From an uncultured Rhodospirillaceae bacterium (lineage in GTDB: Bacteria > Pseudomonadota > Alphaproteobacteria > Rhodospirillales > Casp-alpha2), in contig CAJWCU010000019.1 in assembly GCA_913030825.1 (NCBI GenBank), forward strand, positions 1 through 64,000: a DNA stretch of 64,000 nucleotides. Direction: 5' to 3'. Under the pieces are notes generated by a model, which saw only the letters and a list, made by a program, of their open reading frames with translations, searched no databases and had not been told where the DNA came from. Every line of letters starts with the position of its first letter. The first letter of the stretch is position 1. The translations under genes and the position numbers were made by a program. Positions 57,168 through 64,000 of the stretch are shown in pieces.

Positions 57168-57653
57168 ATGACCATCACCACCGGCGACCGCCTGCCGTCC
57201 GCGACCCTGTTCAAATTCGGCGCCGACGGCGGCCCCGAAGCCGTCTCGACCGACGATTTCTTCAAGGGCCGCAAGGTCGTCGTCTTCGCCCTGCCGGGGG
57301 CCTTCACCCGGACCTGTTCGGCCAAGCACCTGCCGGGCTTCGTCGCCCAGGCCGACGCGATCCTGGCCAAGGGCGTGGACGAGATCGCCTGTATCTCGGT
57401 CAACGACGCCATGGTGATGAACGCCTGGGGCCTGGCCCACGAAGCGCCCGGTAAGGTCACCATGCTGTCCGACGGCAACTGCGATCTGACTGCCGCCCTG
57501 GGCCTGGACAGCGATATGTCGGCGCGTGGCTATGGCCGCCGTTCCAAACGCTATGCCATGATCGTCGAAGACGGGGTGGTTACGCATTTCGCGTTGGAGA
57601 CGGAGCCCGGGCTCAACGTTTCATCGGCCGAAGAGATCCTGGCCGCCCTTTAA
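57168..57653 (+). CDS. Peroxiredoxin (AhpC/Prx5-like, atypical 2-Cys)
   Basis: A 161-residue thiol peroxidase (ATG 57168, AAGGAG ribosome-binding site). The peroxidatic motif is FALPGAFTRTCSAKHLPGF, followed by GVDEIACISVNDAMVMNAWG and MLSDGNCDLTAALGL, the usual Prx5 set; the second cysteine region is GNCD. It uses glutathione or glutaredoxin to reduce H2O2 and organic hydroperoxides. The gene is 49 bases after the dehydrogenase gene and 49 before the MBL gene, so may be part of a longer transcript. Confidence 0.93.
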   Translation: MTITTGDRLPSATLFKFGADGGPEAVSTDDFFKGRKVVVFALPGAFTRTCSAKHLPGFVAQADAILAKGVDEIACISVNDAMVMNAWGLAHEAPGKVTMLSDGNCDLTAALGLDSDMSARGYGRRSKRYAMIVEDGVVTHFALETEPGLNVSSAEEILAAL

Positions 57654-57702
57654 CAGGGCAGCCAGGCCGACCACGAACAAGACGATCAAGGAGACCACGA
57701 CT

Positions 57703-58614
57703 GTGAACGACGGCGGAAACATGCGCCCCTTGGAATTCACCCATTTCGGCGCCGCCGGGTGGAAGATCACCGACGGCGAAACGGTGATCCTGCTCGACCC
57801 CTATCTTTCCCGCGTGCGGTTTCAGGGCCGCAAATACGGCCCCCACGACGCGACCGACATCGCCGACGACCCGCGCCCGGTGGTCAAGATGGACGAAGTC
57901 GCCGGCCACGATACGGAGACCATCGACAAAAACGTGCCCAAGGCCGATTTCATCATGCTGTCCCATTCGCATTTCAACCATGCGATGGACGTCCCCTACA
58001 TCGCCAAAAAGACGGGTGCGGTGGTCATCGGCACGGAAAGCACCTGTAACATCGCGGCCAACGGCGGCGTGCCGGACGAACAGATTCACGCCGTGCGCGG
58101 CGGCGAGGATTTCCAATACGACGAACTGTCGGTCCGCGTGATCCCGAGCCTCCATTCGGCCCTGTCCTGCAAGCTCTACAAGGACTTCGGCACCGTCCCG
58201 GTGAAGGATGACCCGCTGACCCTGGACGAGTATGTCGAGGGCGGGACGCTGGCCTACCTGCTGCGCTTCGCCGGGCGGGAAATCCTGCTGTTCGGGTCCA
58301 TGAACTATATCGAACGCGAGGTCGATGGCCTGCGCCCCGACGTCGTCTTCGTCGCCTCGGCGCCGCCGCGCCTGGATATCCACGACTACACCGGCCGCCT
58401 GATGCGCTGCCTGGGCAAGCCGCCCCTGGTCGTGGCGACCCATTGGGACGATCAGGGCCTGCCCTTCGGCGCGTCGCAGGAACATGCGCTGAAGCACACG
58501 CCCGCCTTCATCGAGGAAGTCAAAGCCGTCTCGCCGAATTCGGAGGTTTTCGTGCCGCTGCATTTCCAGACCCTGGTGCTGGACGGTAAGGGCAACATGC
58601 GGGTCGCCGAATAG
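57703..58614 (+). CDS. MBL-fold metallohydrolase (UlaG/lactonase-like)
   Basis: A 303-residue protein, GTG 57703 (MNDGGNMRPLEFTHFGAAG; AAGGAG upstream) or ATG 57721. It has a UlaG-like start (FTHFGAAGWKITDGETVILLDPYL), a zinc motif in LSHSHFNHAMDVPYIAKKTG with HxHxNH in place of HxHxDH, IPSLHSALSC, LLFGSMNYIEREVDGL and VVATHWDDQGLPFG. Asn replacing the conserved Asp is notable. The absence of a signal peptide puts it in the cytosol. The substrate is unknown; the neighbouring dehydrogenase, peroxiredoxin and MetE-like genes suggest small-molecule catabolism. Confidence 0.82.
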   Translation: MNDGGNMRPLEFTHFGAAGWKITDGETVILLDPYLSRVRFQGRKYGPHDATDIADDPRPVVKMDEVAGHDTETIDKNVPKADFIMLSHSHFNHAMDVPYIAKKTGAVVIGTESTCNIAANGGVPDEQIHAVRGGEDFQYDELSVRVIPSLHSALSCKLYKDFGTVPVKDDPLTLDEYVEGGTLAYLLRFAGREILLFGSMNYIEREVDGLRPDVVFVASAPPRLDIHDYTGRLMRCLGKPPLVVATHWDDQGLPFGASQEHALKHTPAFIEEVKAVSPNSEVFVPLHFQTLVLDGKGNMRVAE

Positions 58615-58707
58615 GCGCAGTTTATTCGACGCCGGACGGTTCACCGGCGGCGGCGATGTGCTACCCTCCCGGCCAAATCAACAATCATGTCTGGGAGGAC
58701 AGATCGC

Positions 58708-59748
58708 ATGACCACCATCAACACCCTGCTGCCCACGTCCCTGGTCGGTTCCTACGCGCAACCCAACTGGCTTTTGGACCGCGCCAAGCTGGCGGGCCGG
58801 TTCCCGCCGCGCACGCGGGCGAAGGAACTGTGGCGCGTCGACGAGGCATTCCTCGAAGAAGCGCAGAACGACGCGACCCTTTTGGCGATCCGCGATCAGG
58901 AACGGGCCGGCCTCGACATCATCACCGACGGCGAAGCCCGCCGGGAAAGCTATTCCAACCGCTTCGCGACGGCACTGGAAGGCGTCGACATCGACAATCC
59001 GGGCACGGCGCTGGACCGTTCCGGCCATCCGAACCCGGTGCCGCGCATCACCGGCAAGATCAAGCGCATGCATCCGGTCGAGGTCGAGGACGTGAAATTC
59101 CTGCGCGCCAATACGGACCGTAAGACCAAGATCACCGTCCCCGGTCCCTTCACCATGTCGCAGCAGGCGCAGAACGATTTCTATGAATCCGAGGCCGAAC
59201 TGGCCATGGACTACGCCGCCGCCGTGAACGAAGAGATCAAGGACCTGTTCGCCGCCGGCGTCGACGTGGTGCAGATCGACGAGCCCTACATGCAGGCCCG
59301 CCCGGAAAAGGCCGAGGAATATGGCCTGCAGGCGCTGAACCGGGCGCTCGACGGGGTCGAAGGCGAAACCGCCGTGCATATCTGTTTCGGCTACGCCGCG
59401 ATCATCCACGACCGGCCGGAAGGCGGCTATTCCTTCCTGCCGCAGCTGGCCGATTGCACGGTCTGCGACATTTCCATCGAAACGGCGCAGTCGAACCTGG
59501 ACTGCACGGTCCTGGAAAGCCTGCCGGAGAAGAAGATCATCCTGGGCGTTCTGGACCTGTCGACCCACGATATCGAAACGCCGGAAACGGTGGCCGACCG
59601 CATCCGCCGGGCCCTGCCGCATCATCCGGCGGAAAAGATCATCGTGGCCCCCGATTGCGGGCTGAAATACCTGCCGCGCGACGTCGCCTTCGGCAAGATG
59701 AAGGCCATGGCCGATGGCGCAGCCATCGTCCGGGCGGAAGTCTCCTGA
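58708..59748 (+). CDS. MetE C-terminal-domain-like methyltransferase (cobalamin-independent methionine synthase family)
   Basis: A 346-residue protein from ATG 58708 (strong CTGGGAGGA); only the catalytic half of MetE is present. The opening LPTSLVGSYAQPNWLLDRA and GLDIITDGEARRESYSNRF are MetE-core features, and the zinc ligands are kept in AVHICFGYAA (His, Cys) and VAPDCGLKYLP (Cys), with IDEPYMQA between. It may transfer methyl groups to homocysteine or other thiols from a donor other than 5-methyl-THF-glutamate, as stand-alone MetE-core proteins do. It is 93 bases after the MBL gene and 48 before the MDR gene. Confidence 0.86.
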   Translation: MTTINTLLPTSLVGSYAQPNWLLDRAKLAGRFPPRTRAKELWRVDEAFLEEAQNDATLLAIRDQERAGLDIITDGEARRESYSNRFATALEGVDIDNPGTALDRSGHPNPVPRITGKIKRMHPVEVEDVKFLRANTDRKTKITVPGPFTMSQQAQNDFYESEAELAMDYAAAVNEEIKDLFAAGVDVVQIDEPYMQARPEKAEEYGLQALNRALDGVEGETAVHICFGYAAIIHDRPEGGYSFLPQLADCTVCDISIETAQSNLDCTVLESLPEKKIILGVLDLSTHDIETPETVADRIRRALPHHPAEKIIVAPDCGLKYLPRDVAFGKMKAMADGAAIVRAEVS

Positions 59749-59796
59749 CGGAGACTTCCCAACCCACCCCAACATCAAGAAGAAACGGAACCACAC

Positions 59797-60810
59797 ATGA
59801 CCGACCACAACACCCAGGTCCTGTTCAATTCATCGCCGGAGGGCATGCCGACGCCGGACAATTTCCGTATCGCCGAGGCACCGATGCCGGTGCCCGGCGA
59901 CGGCGAGTTTCTGTTGAAGAACCTTTATCTCTCGCTCGACCCCTATCAGCGCATGCTGATGGGCGGCGGTTGGACCTATAGCCCGAACGTCTTGAAGCCG
60001 GGCGACCTGATGGTCGGCCGCGTCCTGGGCGAGGTGGTGGAAACCAACAATCCGGACTTCCCTGTCGGCACCCACGTGGTCGGGCGGCTGGGCTGGCAGA
60101 CCCATGTGGTTTCCGACGGCACGAACCTGGATTTCGTCGTCAATCCTAAGGACGGCGTGCCGCTGTCGGCCTATCTGGGGGTTTGCGGGTCGACCGGGGT
60201 GACGGCCTGGGTCGGGCTCAAGATGACGGGCCAGCCGAAGGCCGGGGAGACGGTGGTGGTATCCGCCGCCGCCGGGTCGGTCGGGTCCTGCGTCGGGCAA
60301 CTGGCCAAGGACATGGGCTGCCGCGCCGTCGGCATCGCCGGCGGGCCCGACAAATGCAAACTGGTCGAAGACGAATTCGGCTTCGACGCCTGCATCGACT
60401 ACAAAGCCCCGAACCTGGCAGGGCAGTTGGCCGAAGCCGCACCCGACGGCGTCGACGTCTATTTCGACAACGTCGGCGGCGAAATCCTGGATACGGTCAT
60501 GGGCCAGTGCAACCGCCTGGCGCGCATTCCCGTCTGCGGCGTGCTGTCGCGCTACAACGACGCGGGCGAGCCTTATGGCAACAAGAACATGCATCTGTTC
60601 TTCGACAAATCCCTGAAGATGGAAGGCTTCGTCCTCAGCCACCACAAGGAAATCTGGCCCCAGGCCCGGGCAGAGCTGGAAGACATGGTGGCCGACAGCC
60701 GCATGAAATACCGCGAGACCGTCGCCGACGGTATCGCCGCCGCGCCCGACGCCTTCATCGGCATGCTTCAGGGTAAGAACCTGGGCAAGCAGCTGGTCAA
60801 ACTGGCCTAA
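59797..60810 (+). CDS. NADP-dependent medium-chain reductase (quinone/enone reductase-like MDR)
   Basis: A 337-residue zinc-free medium-chain dehydrogenase/reductase. It shows LSLDPYQRMLMGGG with the family DPYxR segment, LGVCGSTGVTAWVGLKMTG, the nucleotide-binding AAAGSVGSCVGQLAKDMGCR, GGEILDTVMGQCN and a C-terminal KMEGFVLSHHKEIWPQ. These match NADP-dependent leukotriene B4 dehydrogenase/alkenal reductase types (curA-like). It probably reduces enals, enones or quinones. It lies in line with the preceding genes and ends before the convergent secreted-protein gene. Confidence 0.92.
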   Translation: MTDHNTQVLFNSSPEGMPTPDNFRIAEAPMPVPGDGEFLLKNLYLSLDPYQRMLMGGGWTYSPNVLKPGDLMVGRVLGEVVETNNPDFPVGTHVVGRLGWQTHVVSDGTNLDFVVNPKDGVPLSAYLGVCGSTGVTAWVGLKMTGQPKAGETVVVSAAAGSVGSCVGQLAKDMGCRAVGIAGGPDKCKLVEDEFGFDACIDYKAPNLAGQLAEAAPDGVDVYFDNVGGEILDTVMGQCNRLARIPVCGVLSRYNDAGEPYGNKNMHLFFDKSLKMEGFVLSHHKEIWPQARAELEDMVADSRMKYRETVADGIAAAPDAFIGMLQGKNLGKQLVKLA

Positions 60811-60822
60811 GCGCCGCCGGGG

Positions 60823-61365
60823 TTAGACGCAGGTGGCACCCCGTAGGTGCGCCTTGCCGTCGGCGCCGAAGGTCCCGCGCGCCTTGGCTTCGCCGATTTG
60901 CGGATGGGTCAGCAGGCCGAGCACCGTGGTGCCCTGGATTTCCTCGCCGGTCACATAGGCCTGGCCCATGTCCGACATCGGCAGGCGGTCGTCCAGGTCG
61001 ATGGAAAAGGTGAACTCCCGCCCCCGTTCGAAATTGGCGAAGCTCAGGGAAAGCTCCTCCGCCCCGTCGGCGACGACCGGTGCGGCCATCAGGCCGACCT
61101 CGCCTTCGACGGGTTCGAACTGTTGTGGCTCGGACGCACCGGCCCCGCCGAAGTCCGTGTCGAACACGACATGCCCGGCGGAGGTCTTGGTCCGAAATTC
61201 CAGCGTCAGCAGCGTCCAGGGCTCCTGACTTTTATTTTCGATGATGAAGATATCGGGGGCGCTGTCGATAAACCGGATGACGACTTCCGGCCCGCAGGCG
61301 CGCGCCGCGGGGGCCAGAACCAGGCCGATCAGACAAACCGTGAAACCGAAAAACGCCCGTCCCAT
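60823..61365 (-). CDS. Secreted protein of unknown function
   Basis: From ATG 61365 (MGRAFFGFTVCLIGLVLAPA; GGGAGG ribosome-binding site) the product has 180 residues with a signal peptide ending near ARA-CG. The mature part (VVIRFIDSAPDIFIIENKSQ, LLTLEFRTKTSAGHVVFDTDF, FEPVEGEVGLM, LSLSFANFERGREFTFSIDL) looks like an all-beta periplasmic domain with alternating hydrophobic strands and two cysteines at its ends. The ORF-track extension to 61473 is rejected. No family recognised. Confidence 0.66.
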   Translation of the reverse strand: MGRAFFGFTVCLIGLVLAPAARACGPEVVIRFIDSAPDIFIIENKSQEPWTLLTLEFRTKTSAGHVVFDTDFGGAGASEPQQFEPVEGEVGLMAAPVVADGAEELSLSFANFERGREFTFSIDLDDRLPMSDMGQAYVTGEEIQGTTVLGLLTHPQIGEAKARGTFGADGKAHLRGATCV

Positions 61366-61403
61366 GACGCCGCCTCCCTGAGACGGGAAGGATGACGCAA
61401 GTC

Positions 61404-62384
61404 TCAGCCGGCGGCAAGCAGATGGATGGAAAACAATCCCTGCGCATCGGTCCAATGGCGGGTCGCCCGCCACCCGGACGACGCGGCGACGCGGGCGAAA
61501 TCCTCAAGACCGTATTTGTAGGAATTTTCCGTATGGATGGTTTCGCCTTCCTTGAAATCGAAGGCGTGGCCATCGATGCGGACGGTCTGGTCGCGTCGGC
61601 TTTCCAGGTGCATTTCGATACGGCCTTCGTCTTCGTCGTAGCGGACAGTGTGGGCGAAGGCTGCCCGGTCGATGTCGCCGTCCAATTCGCGGTTGATGCG
61701 GTCCAGCAGGTTCAGGTTGAAATCCGCCGTCACGCCCTTCGCGTCATCATAGGCGGCGATCAGAATGTCCCGGTCTTTCTTCAAATCGACGCCGACGACC
61801 ATGAAGCTGCCGTCGCCCAGCAGGCGGCGCTTACGCTTCAGGAACTCGATGGCCTTCGCCGGCTCGAAATTGCCGATGGTCGATCCCGGGAAAAAGCCAA
61901 CCTTGGGTGCTCCCGTCATTTCGGCGACCAGGGCCGCCGGCAGATCGATATCGGCGGTGAAGTCGGCGGTAACGGGGCGGACCTTCAGGTCCGGCAGGCG
62001 CCGGGCGATCGCGGCGGCGGCGGCCTCCAGGAAATCGGCGGCGACGTCGATGGGCACATAGCCGCCCAGGTCGACCAGCGCGTCCAGAAACAAATCCGAT
62101 TTGCGAGACGAGCCCGACCCGAATTCGATGACCCAGGCGCCGGCCGGAAGGGCATCGCCCAGGTCCGGCGCGATCTCACCCAAAAGGGCGAGTTCCGTGC
62201 GTGTCGGATAGTACTCGTCGAGATGGGTGATCTCCTCGAACAGGGCCGATCCGCGTACGTCGTAAAGCCATTTACAGGGCAACGTCTTGGGTGTCGCGGA
62301 CAGGCCCGCGATCACGTCGCCGGCGAAGGCGGCGCGGCCGTCGTCGTCCAGGCCGCTGTCTTCCACATCGGCAAAGGCGTCCAT
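61404..62384 (-). CDS. egtD: L-histidine N(alpha)-methyltransferase EgtD
   Basis: SAM-dependent enzyme that trimethylates histidine to hercynine, the first step of ergothioneine synthesis. The 326-residue protein has LPCKWLYDVRGSALFEEIT, YYPTRTELALL, IEFGSGSSRKSDLFLDAL for SAM binding, and FFPGSTIGNFEPAKAIEFL, a combination specific to EgtD. Its start ATG 62384 is five bases from the egtB stop, and the ribosome-binding site (GGAGGG) lies in the end of egtB, so the two are translationally coupled. Confidence 0.96.
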   Translation of the reverse strand: MDAFADVEDSGLDDDGRAAFAGDVIAGLSATPKTLPCKWLYDVRGSALFEEITHLDEYYPTRTELALLGEIAPDLGDALPAGAWVIEFGSGSSRKSDLFLDALVDLGGYVPIDVAADFLEAAAAAIARRLPDLKVRPVTADFTADIDLPAALVAEMTGAPKVGFFPGSTIGNFEPAKAIEFLKRKRRLLGDGSFMVVGVDLKKDRDILIAAYDDAKGVTADFNLNLLDRINRELDGDIDRAAFAHTVRYDEDEGRIEMHLESRRDQTVRIDGHAFDFKEGETIHTENSYKYGLEDFARVAASSGWRATRHWTDAQGLFSIHLLAAG

Positions 62385-62389
62385 GGTCG

Positions 62390-63739
62390 TTACCCTCCGT
62401 TGGGTTTCGCATCACCGTCGTCGGCCAGGCGCAAGCCCGTGAACTGCCAGCGTTGGTGGGGATAGAAGAAATTGCGGTAGGTCGCGCGCACATGTCCCGG
62501 CGGTGTCGCGCAGGACCCGCCGCGCAACACGTTCTGACCCGACATGAATTTGCCGTTGTATTCGCCGCCCGCGCCGTCCGTCGCGCGGAACCCCGGGTAG
62601 GGCTGATAGGCGCTGGCCGTCCATTCCCAGACATCGCCGAACATTTGGCGCAGGCCGGGCGCCGACGGATCCTCGGCCGGGGCGGGACGCAGGCGGCCGC
62701 TTGCGGCCATGTTGCCCGTGATCGCCAAATCCGCTGATGCGACTTCCCATTCCGCCTCGGTCGGGAGGCGCTTGCCGGCCCAACGGGCATAGGCGTCTGC
62801 CTCGTACAGGCTGACGTGACAGACCGGTGCGTCGCGGTCGACAGGTTGCGGTCCCTTGAGTGTCATCGTCCACCATTCGCCGTTGCGGTCTTCCCAATAC
62901 AGAGGGGCGTTCCAGCCTTCTTCCTGAACCGTGCCCCAGCCGTCGGACAGCCAGAGCAGCGGATCGCGATAGCCGCCGTCCTCGATGAAGGCGAACCAGT
63001 CGCCGTTGGTCACCGGACGGTCGGCCAGCCGGAAGGAATGGATCAAGGTTTCGTGGTTGGGCGTTTCGCAGTCGAAGGAGAAGGTCTCGCCGCTCCCGTC
63101 ATAAGGTGCCGCGTCAAATCGGTCGGCGCCGATGCGACGGATGCCGCCCGCGAAGTCGATCCAGCCGACGGACCCGACGGCGGCACCGGTGGCCAGTGGT
63201 TCAGGGGATCGGTACGCGGGCTTCAACGGGTTTTGCGCGAAGAGATGCAGGATATCGGTCAGCATCAATTCCTGATGCTGCTGTTCGTGGTGCAGGCCCA
63301 GTTCGATGGTCCGCAGAAGATCGTCATCGGCGCCGCCGCCGTTCAGAAGCCTGTCCAGCGCCGCATCCACATGGTGGCGATAGGAGACGACGTCGTCCAG
63401 CGGCGGGCGGGTCAGCAGGCCGCGCATGGGCCGCGGCTGACGCGGGCCGACGCTTTCGTAATAGGAATTGAACAGGAAGGCGTAGCGATCGTCGTAAACC
63501 CGGTATCCGGGCAGGCCGGGCTGCAGCACCAAAGCCTCGAAGAACCAGGTGGTATGGCCCAGATGCCATTTTGCCGGACTGGCGTCGGGCATGGATTGGG
63601 CGGTGGCGTCGGCGTCGGAGAGGCCCGATGCCAGGGATAGGGTCTGGGCGCGGACCGCCTGAAGGCGGGGCAGCAAGGTTTCCGATATCTCTGCCACCGG
63701 CGTTTCGGCCGGTCCGGCGCGTCGGTTCGCGGAAGTCAT
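62390..63739 (-). CDS. egtB: Ergothioneine biosynthesis sulfoxide synthase EgtB
   Basis: Iron-dependent oxygenase that links hercynine to a thiol (gamma-glutamylcysteine or cysteine). The 449-residue protein from ATG 63739 has an N-terminal DinB-like domain with the iron-binding histidines WHLGHTTWFFE and LGLHHEQQHQELMLTDILH, and a C-terminal formylglycine-generating-enzyme-like domain (DRPVTNGDWFAFIEDGGY, GKRLPTEAEWEVASAD, DVWEWTASAYQPYPGF, NVLRGGSCATP). The track start at 63811 adds an Arg-rich stretch that is unlikely to be translated. It is the first gene of the egtBD operon. Confidence 0.95.
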   Translation of the reverse strand: MTSANRRAGPAETPVAEISETLLPRLQAVRAQTLSLASGLSDADATAQSMPDASPAKWHLGHTTWFFEALVLQPGLPGYRVYDDRYAFLFNSYYESVGPRQPRPMRGLLTRPPLDDVVSYRHHVDAALDRLLNGGGADDDLLRTIELGLHHEQQHQELMLTDILHLFAQNPLKPAYRSPEPLATGAAVGSVGWIDFAGGIRRIGADRFDAAPYDGSGETFSFDCETPNHETLIHSFRLADRPVTNGDWFAFIEDGGYRDPLLWLSDGWGTVQEEGWNAPLYWEDRNGEWWTMTLKGPQPVDRDAPVCHVSLYEADAYARWAGKRLPTEAEWEVASADLAITGNMAASGRLRPAPAEDPSAPGLRQMFGDVWEWTASAYQPYPGFRATDGAGGEYNGKFMSGQNVLRGGSCATPPGHVRATYRNFFYPHQRWQFTGLRLADDGDAKPNGG

Positions 63740-63849
63740 GGGTTCGGGGGAGCGGCCTTTCCGTTGCACGGGCCGCCGGGGCGTGCCCGGGCGGCGGTTC
63801 CTGACCGGCACCTTATCGGTTCGGTCCCCGCCTGTGGAAATTATTTGTT

Positions 63850-63863
63850 CACAGTCTTGTGAC
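63850..63863 (-). promoter_or_regulatory. Dyad upstream of egtB
   Basis: TCACA-GTCT-TGTGA, a perfect 14-base palindrome 111 bases ahead of the egtB start, beside the AT-rich GAAATTATTTGTTC. It is the reverse order of a CRP-type site, so a different regulator would be involved if it is an operator. Nearby CTGTGGAAAT and TTGTTCACA resemble imperfect DnaA boxes but are isolated. Confidence 0.42.
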
Positions 63864-63958
63864 GAATCAATGGCATCGGCGGCGGCGGGCCGCCGTCGTC
63901 ACGATATGGGTCAGGATATGGAAGGGGGGTGAAGACGGAAAATAGGACGGACTGGATA

Positions 63959-64000
63959 TCAGATCTGGTCGTCGCGGAAATATTCGTCGTCGCGGCCGCC
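63959..64000 (-). CDS. C-terminal tail of an unidentified gene (5' part beyond window)
   Basis: On the minus strand, 13 open codons reading GGRDDEYFRDDQI run from the window edge to a TGA at 63959-63961. The composition (acidic/basic repeats RDDEYFRDD) is unlike random GC-rich frames, and an open frame on the minus strand fits the orientation of egtBD, but such a short stretch is weak evidence. The product cannot be named. Confidence 0.3.
   Translation of the reverse strand, partial: GGRDDEYFRDDQI

Noticed and set aside
63838-63860. DnaA boxes near egtB (CTGTGGAAAT, TTGTTCACA)
   Set aside because: They are imperfect, isolated and in the upstream region of egtB; a palindrome explanation fits better.

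Overview
The window is a GC-rich chromosomal segment from an alphaproteobacterium, most likely a free-living member of the Rhodospirillales or a close relative. The grounds are gene order and content: mutM-echA-rpsT-dnaA followed by dnaN-recF-gyrB, ubiB next to ubiE, the aerobic-type cobalamin genes (cobN, cobO, cobQ, cobW), heptose-based LPS genes, a TAXI-type TRAP transporter and egtBD. No phage, transposase, CRISPR array or rRNA operon was found. The placement rests on reading the proteins by eye, without any database search.

Layout. 1-2.4 kb: ubiB (runs off the left edge) and ubiE, ubiquinone biosynthesis, minus strand. 2.4-12.5 kb: mutM, a small secreted protein, enoyl-CoA hydratase, rpsT, an 827-base spacer, dnaA, then dnaN, recF and gyrB, the replication-initiation core. 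12.6-15.2 kb: a pentapeptide-repeat protein and a class A penicillin-binding protein. 15.2-18.3 kb (minus): UXS-like nucleotide-sugar decarboxylase, gmhA and hldE, an LPS inner-core sugar operon. 18.8-21.5 kb: two tandem, paralogous proteins with a degenerate EAL-like C-terminal half. 21.5-32.5 kb: cobalamin genes, with cobT on the minus strand and cobS, a CobC-like phosphatase, cobU, cobW, cobN, cobO, a SYLF lipoprotein and cobQ on the plus strand. 32.5-35.6 kb: small housekeeping genes (DUF1232, SDR, phhB, zincin, MscS channel). 35.7-41.8 kb (minus): a signalling locus with a large hybrid histidine kinase, a receiver protein, a receiver-flanked class III adenylate cyclase and another single receiver. 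41.9-42.7 kb: tRNA-Ala(CGC) followed on its own strand by tandem 83-bp repeats that copy its 3' end, then a strong terminator. 42.7-48.6 kb: yggT, DUF167, folD, a cold-shock protein, a zinc-ribbon protein, a LysE exporter, lepA and small membrane proteins. 48.8-50.6 kb: tRNA-Ser(GGA), an MBL-fold protein and a PhnA-like protein. 50.7-56.1 kb: a nitrilase and a TAXI-TRAP transporter divergent from a LysR regulator. 56.2-60.8 kb: a catabolic or redox gene run (3-hydroxyisobutyrate dehydrogenase family, peroxiredoxin, UlaG-like MBL, MetE-core methyltransferase, MDR reductase). 60.8-64 kb (minus): a secreted protein, egtD and egtB (ergothioneine), then the tail of another gene.

How the parts fit. 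The left third is conserved housekeeping. The cob cluster makes late corrinoid intermediates and assembles the nucleotide loop; no B12 riboswitch is visible in any gap here. The accessory content most worth attention is the degenerate-EAL pair, the tRNA-tail repeat array with promoter and terminator, the kinase/receiver/cyclase locus, and the nitrilase/TRAP/LysR locus with its dyad symmetries.

Limits. Starts were chosen from the ORF track, visible Shine-Dalgarno sequences and family N-termini. Promoters, terminators and operators are pattern matches read by eye.
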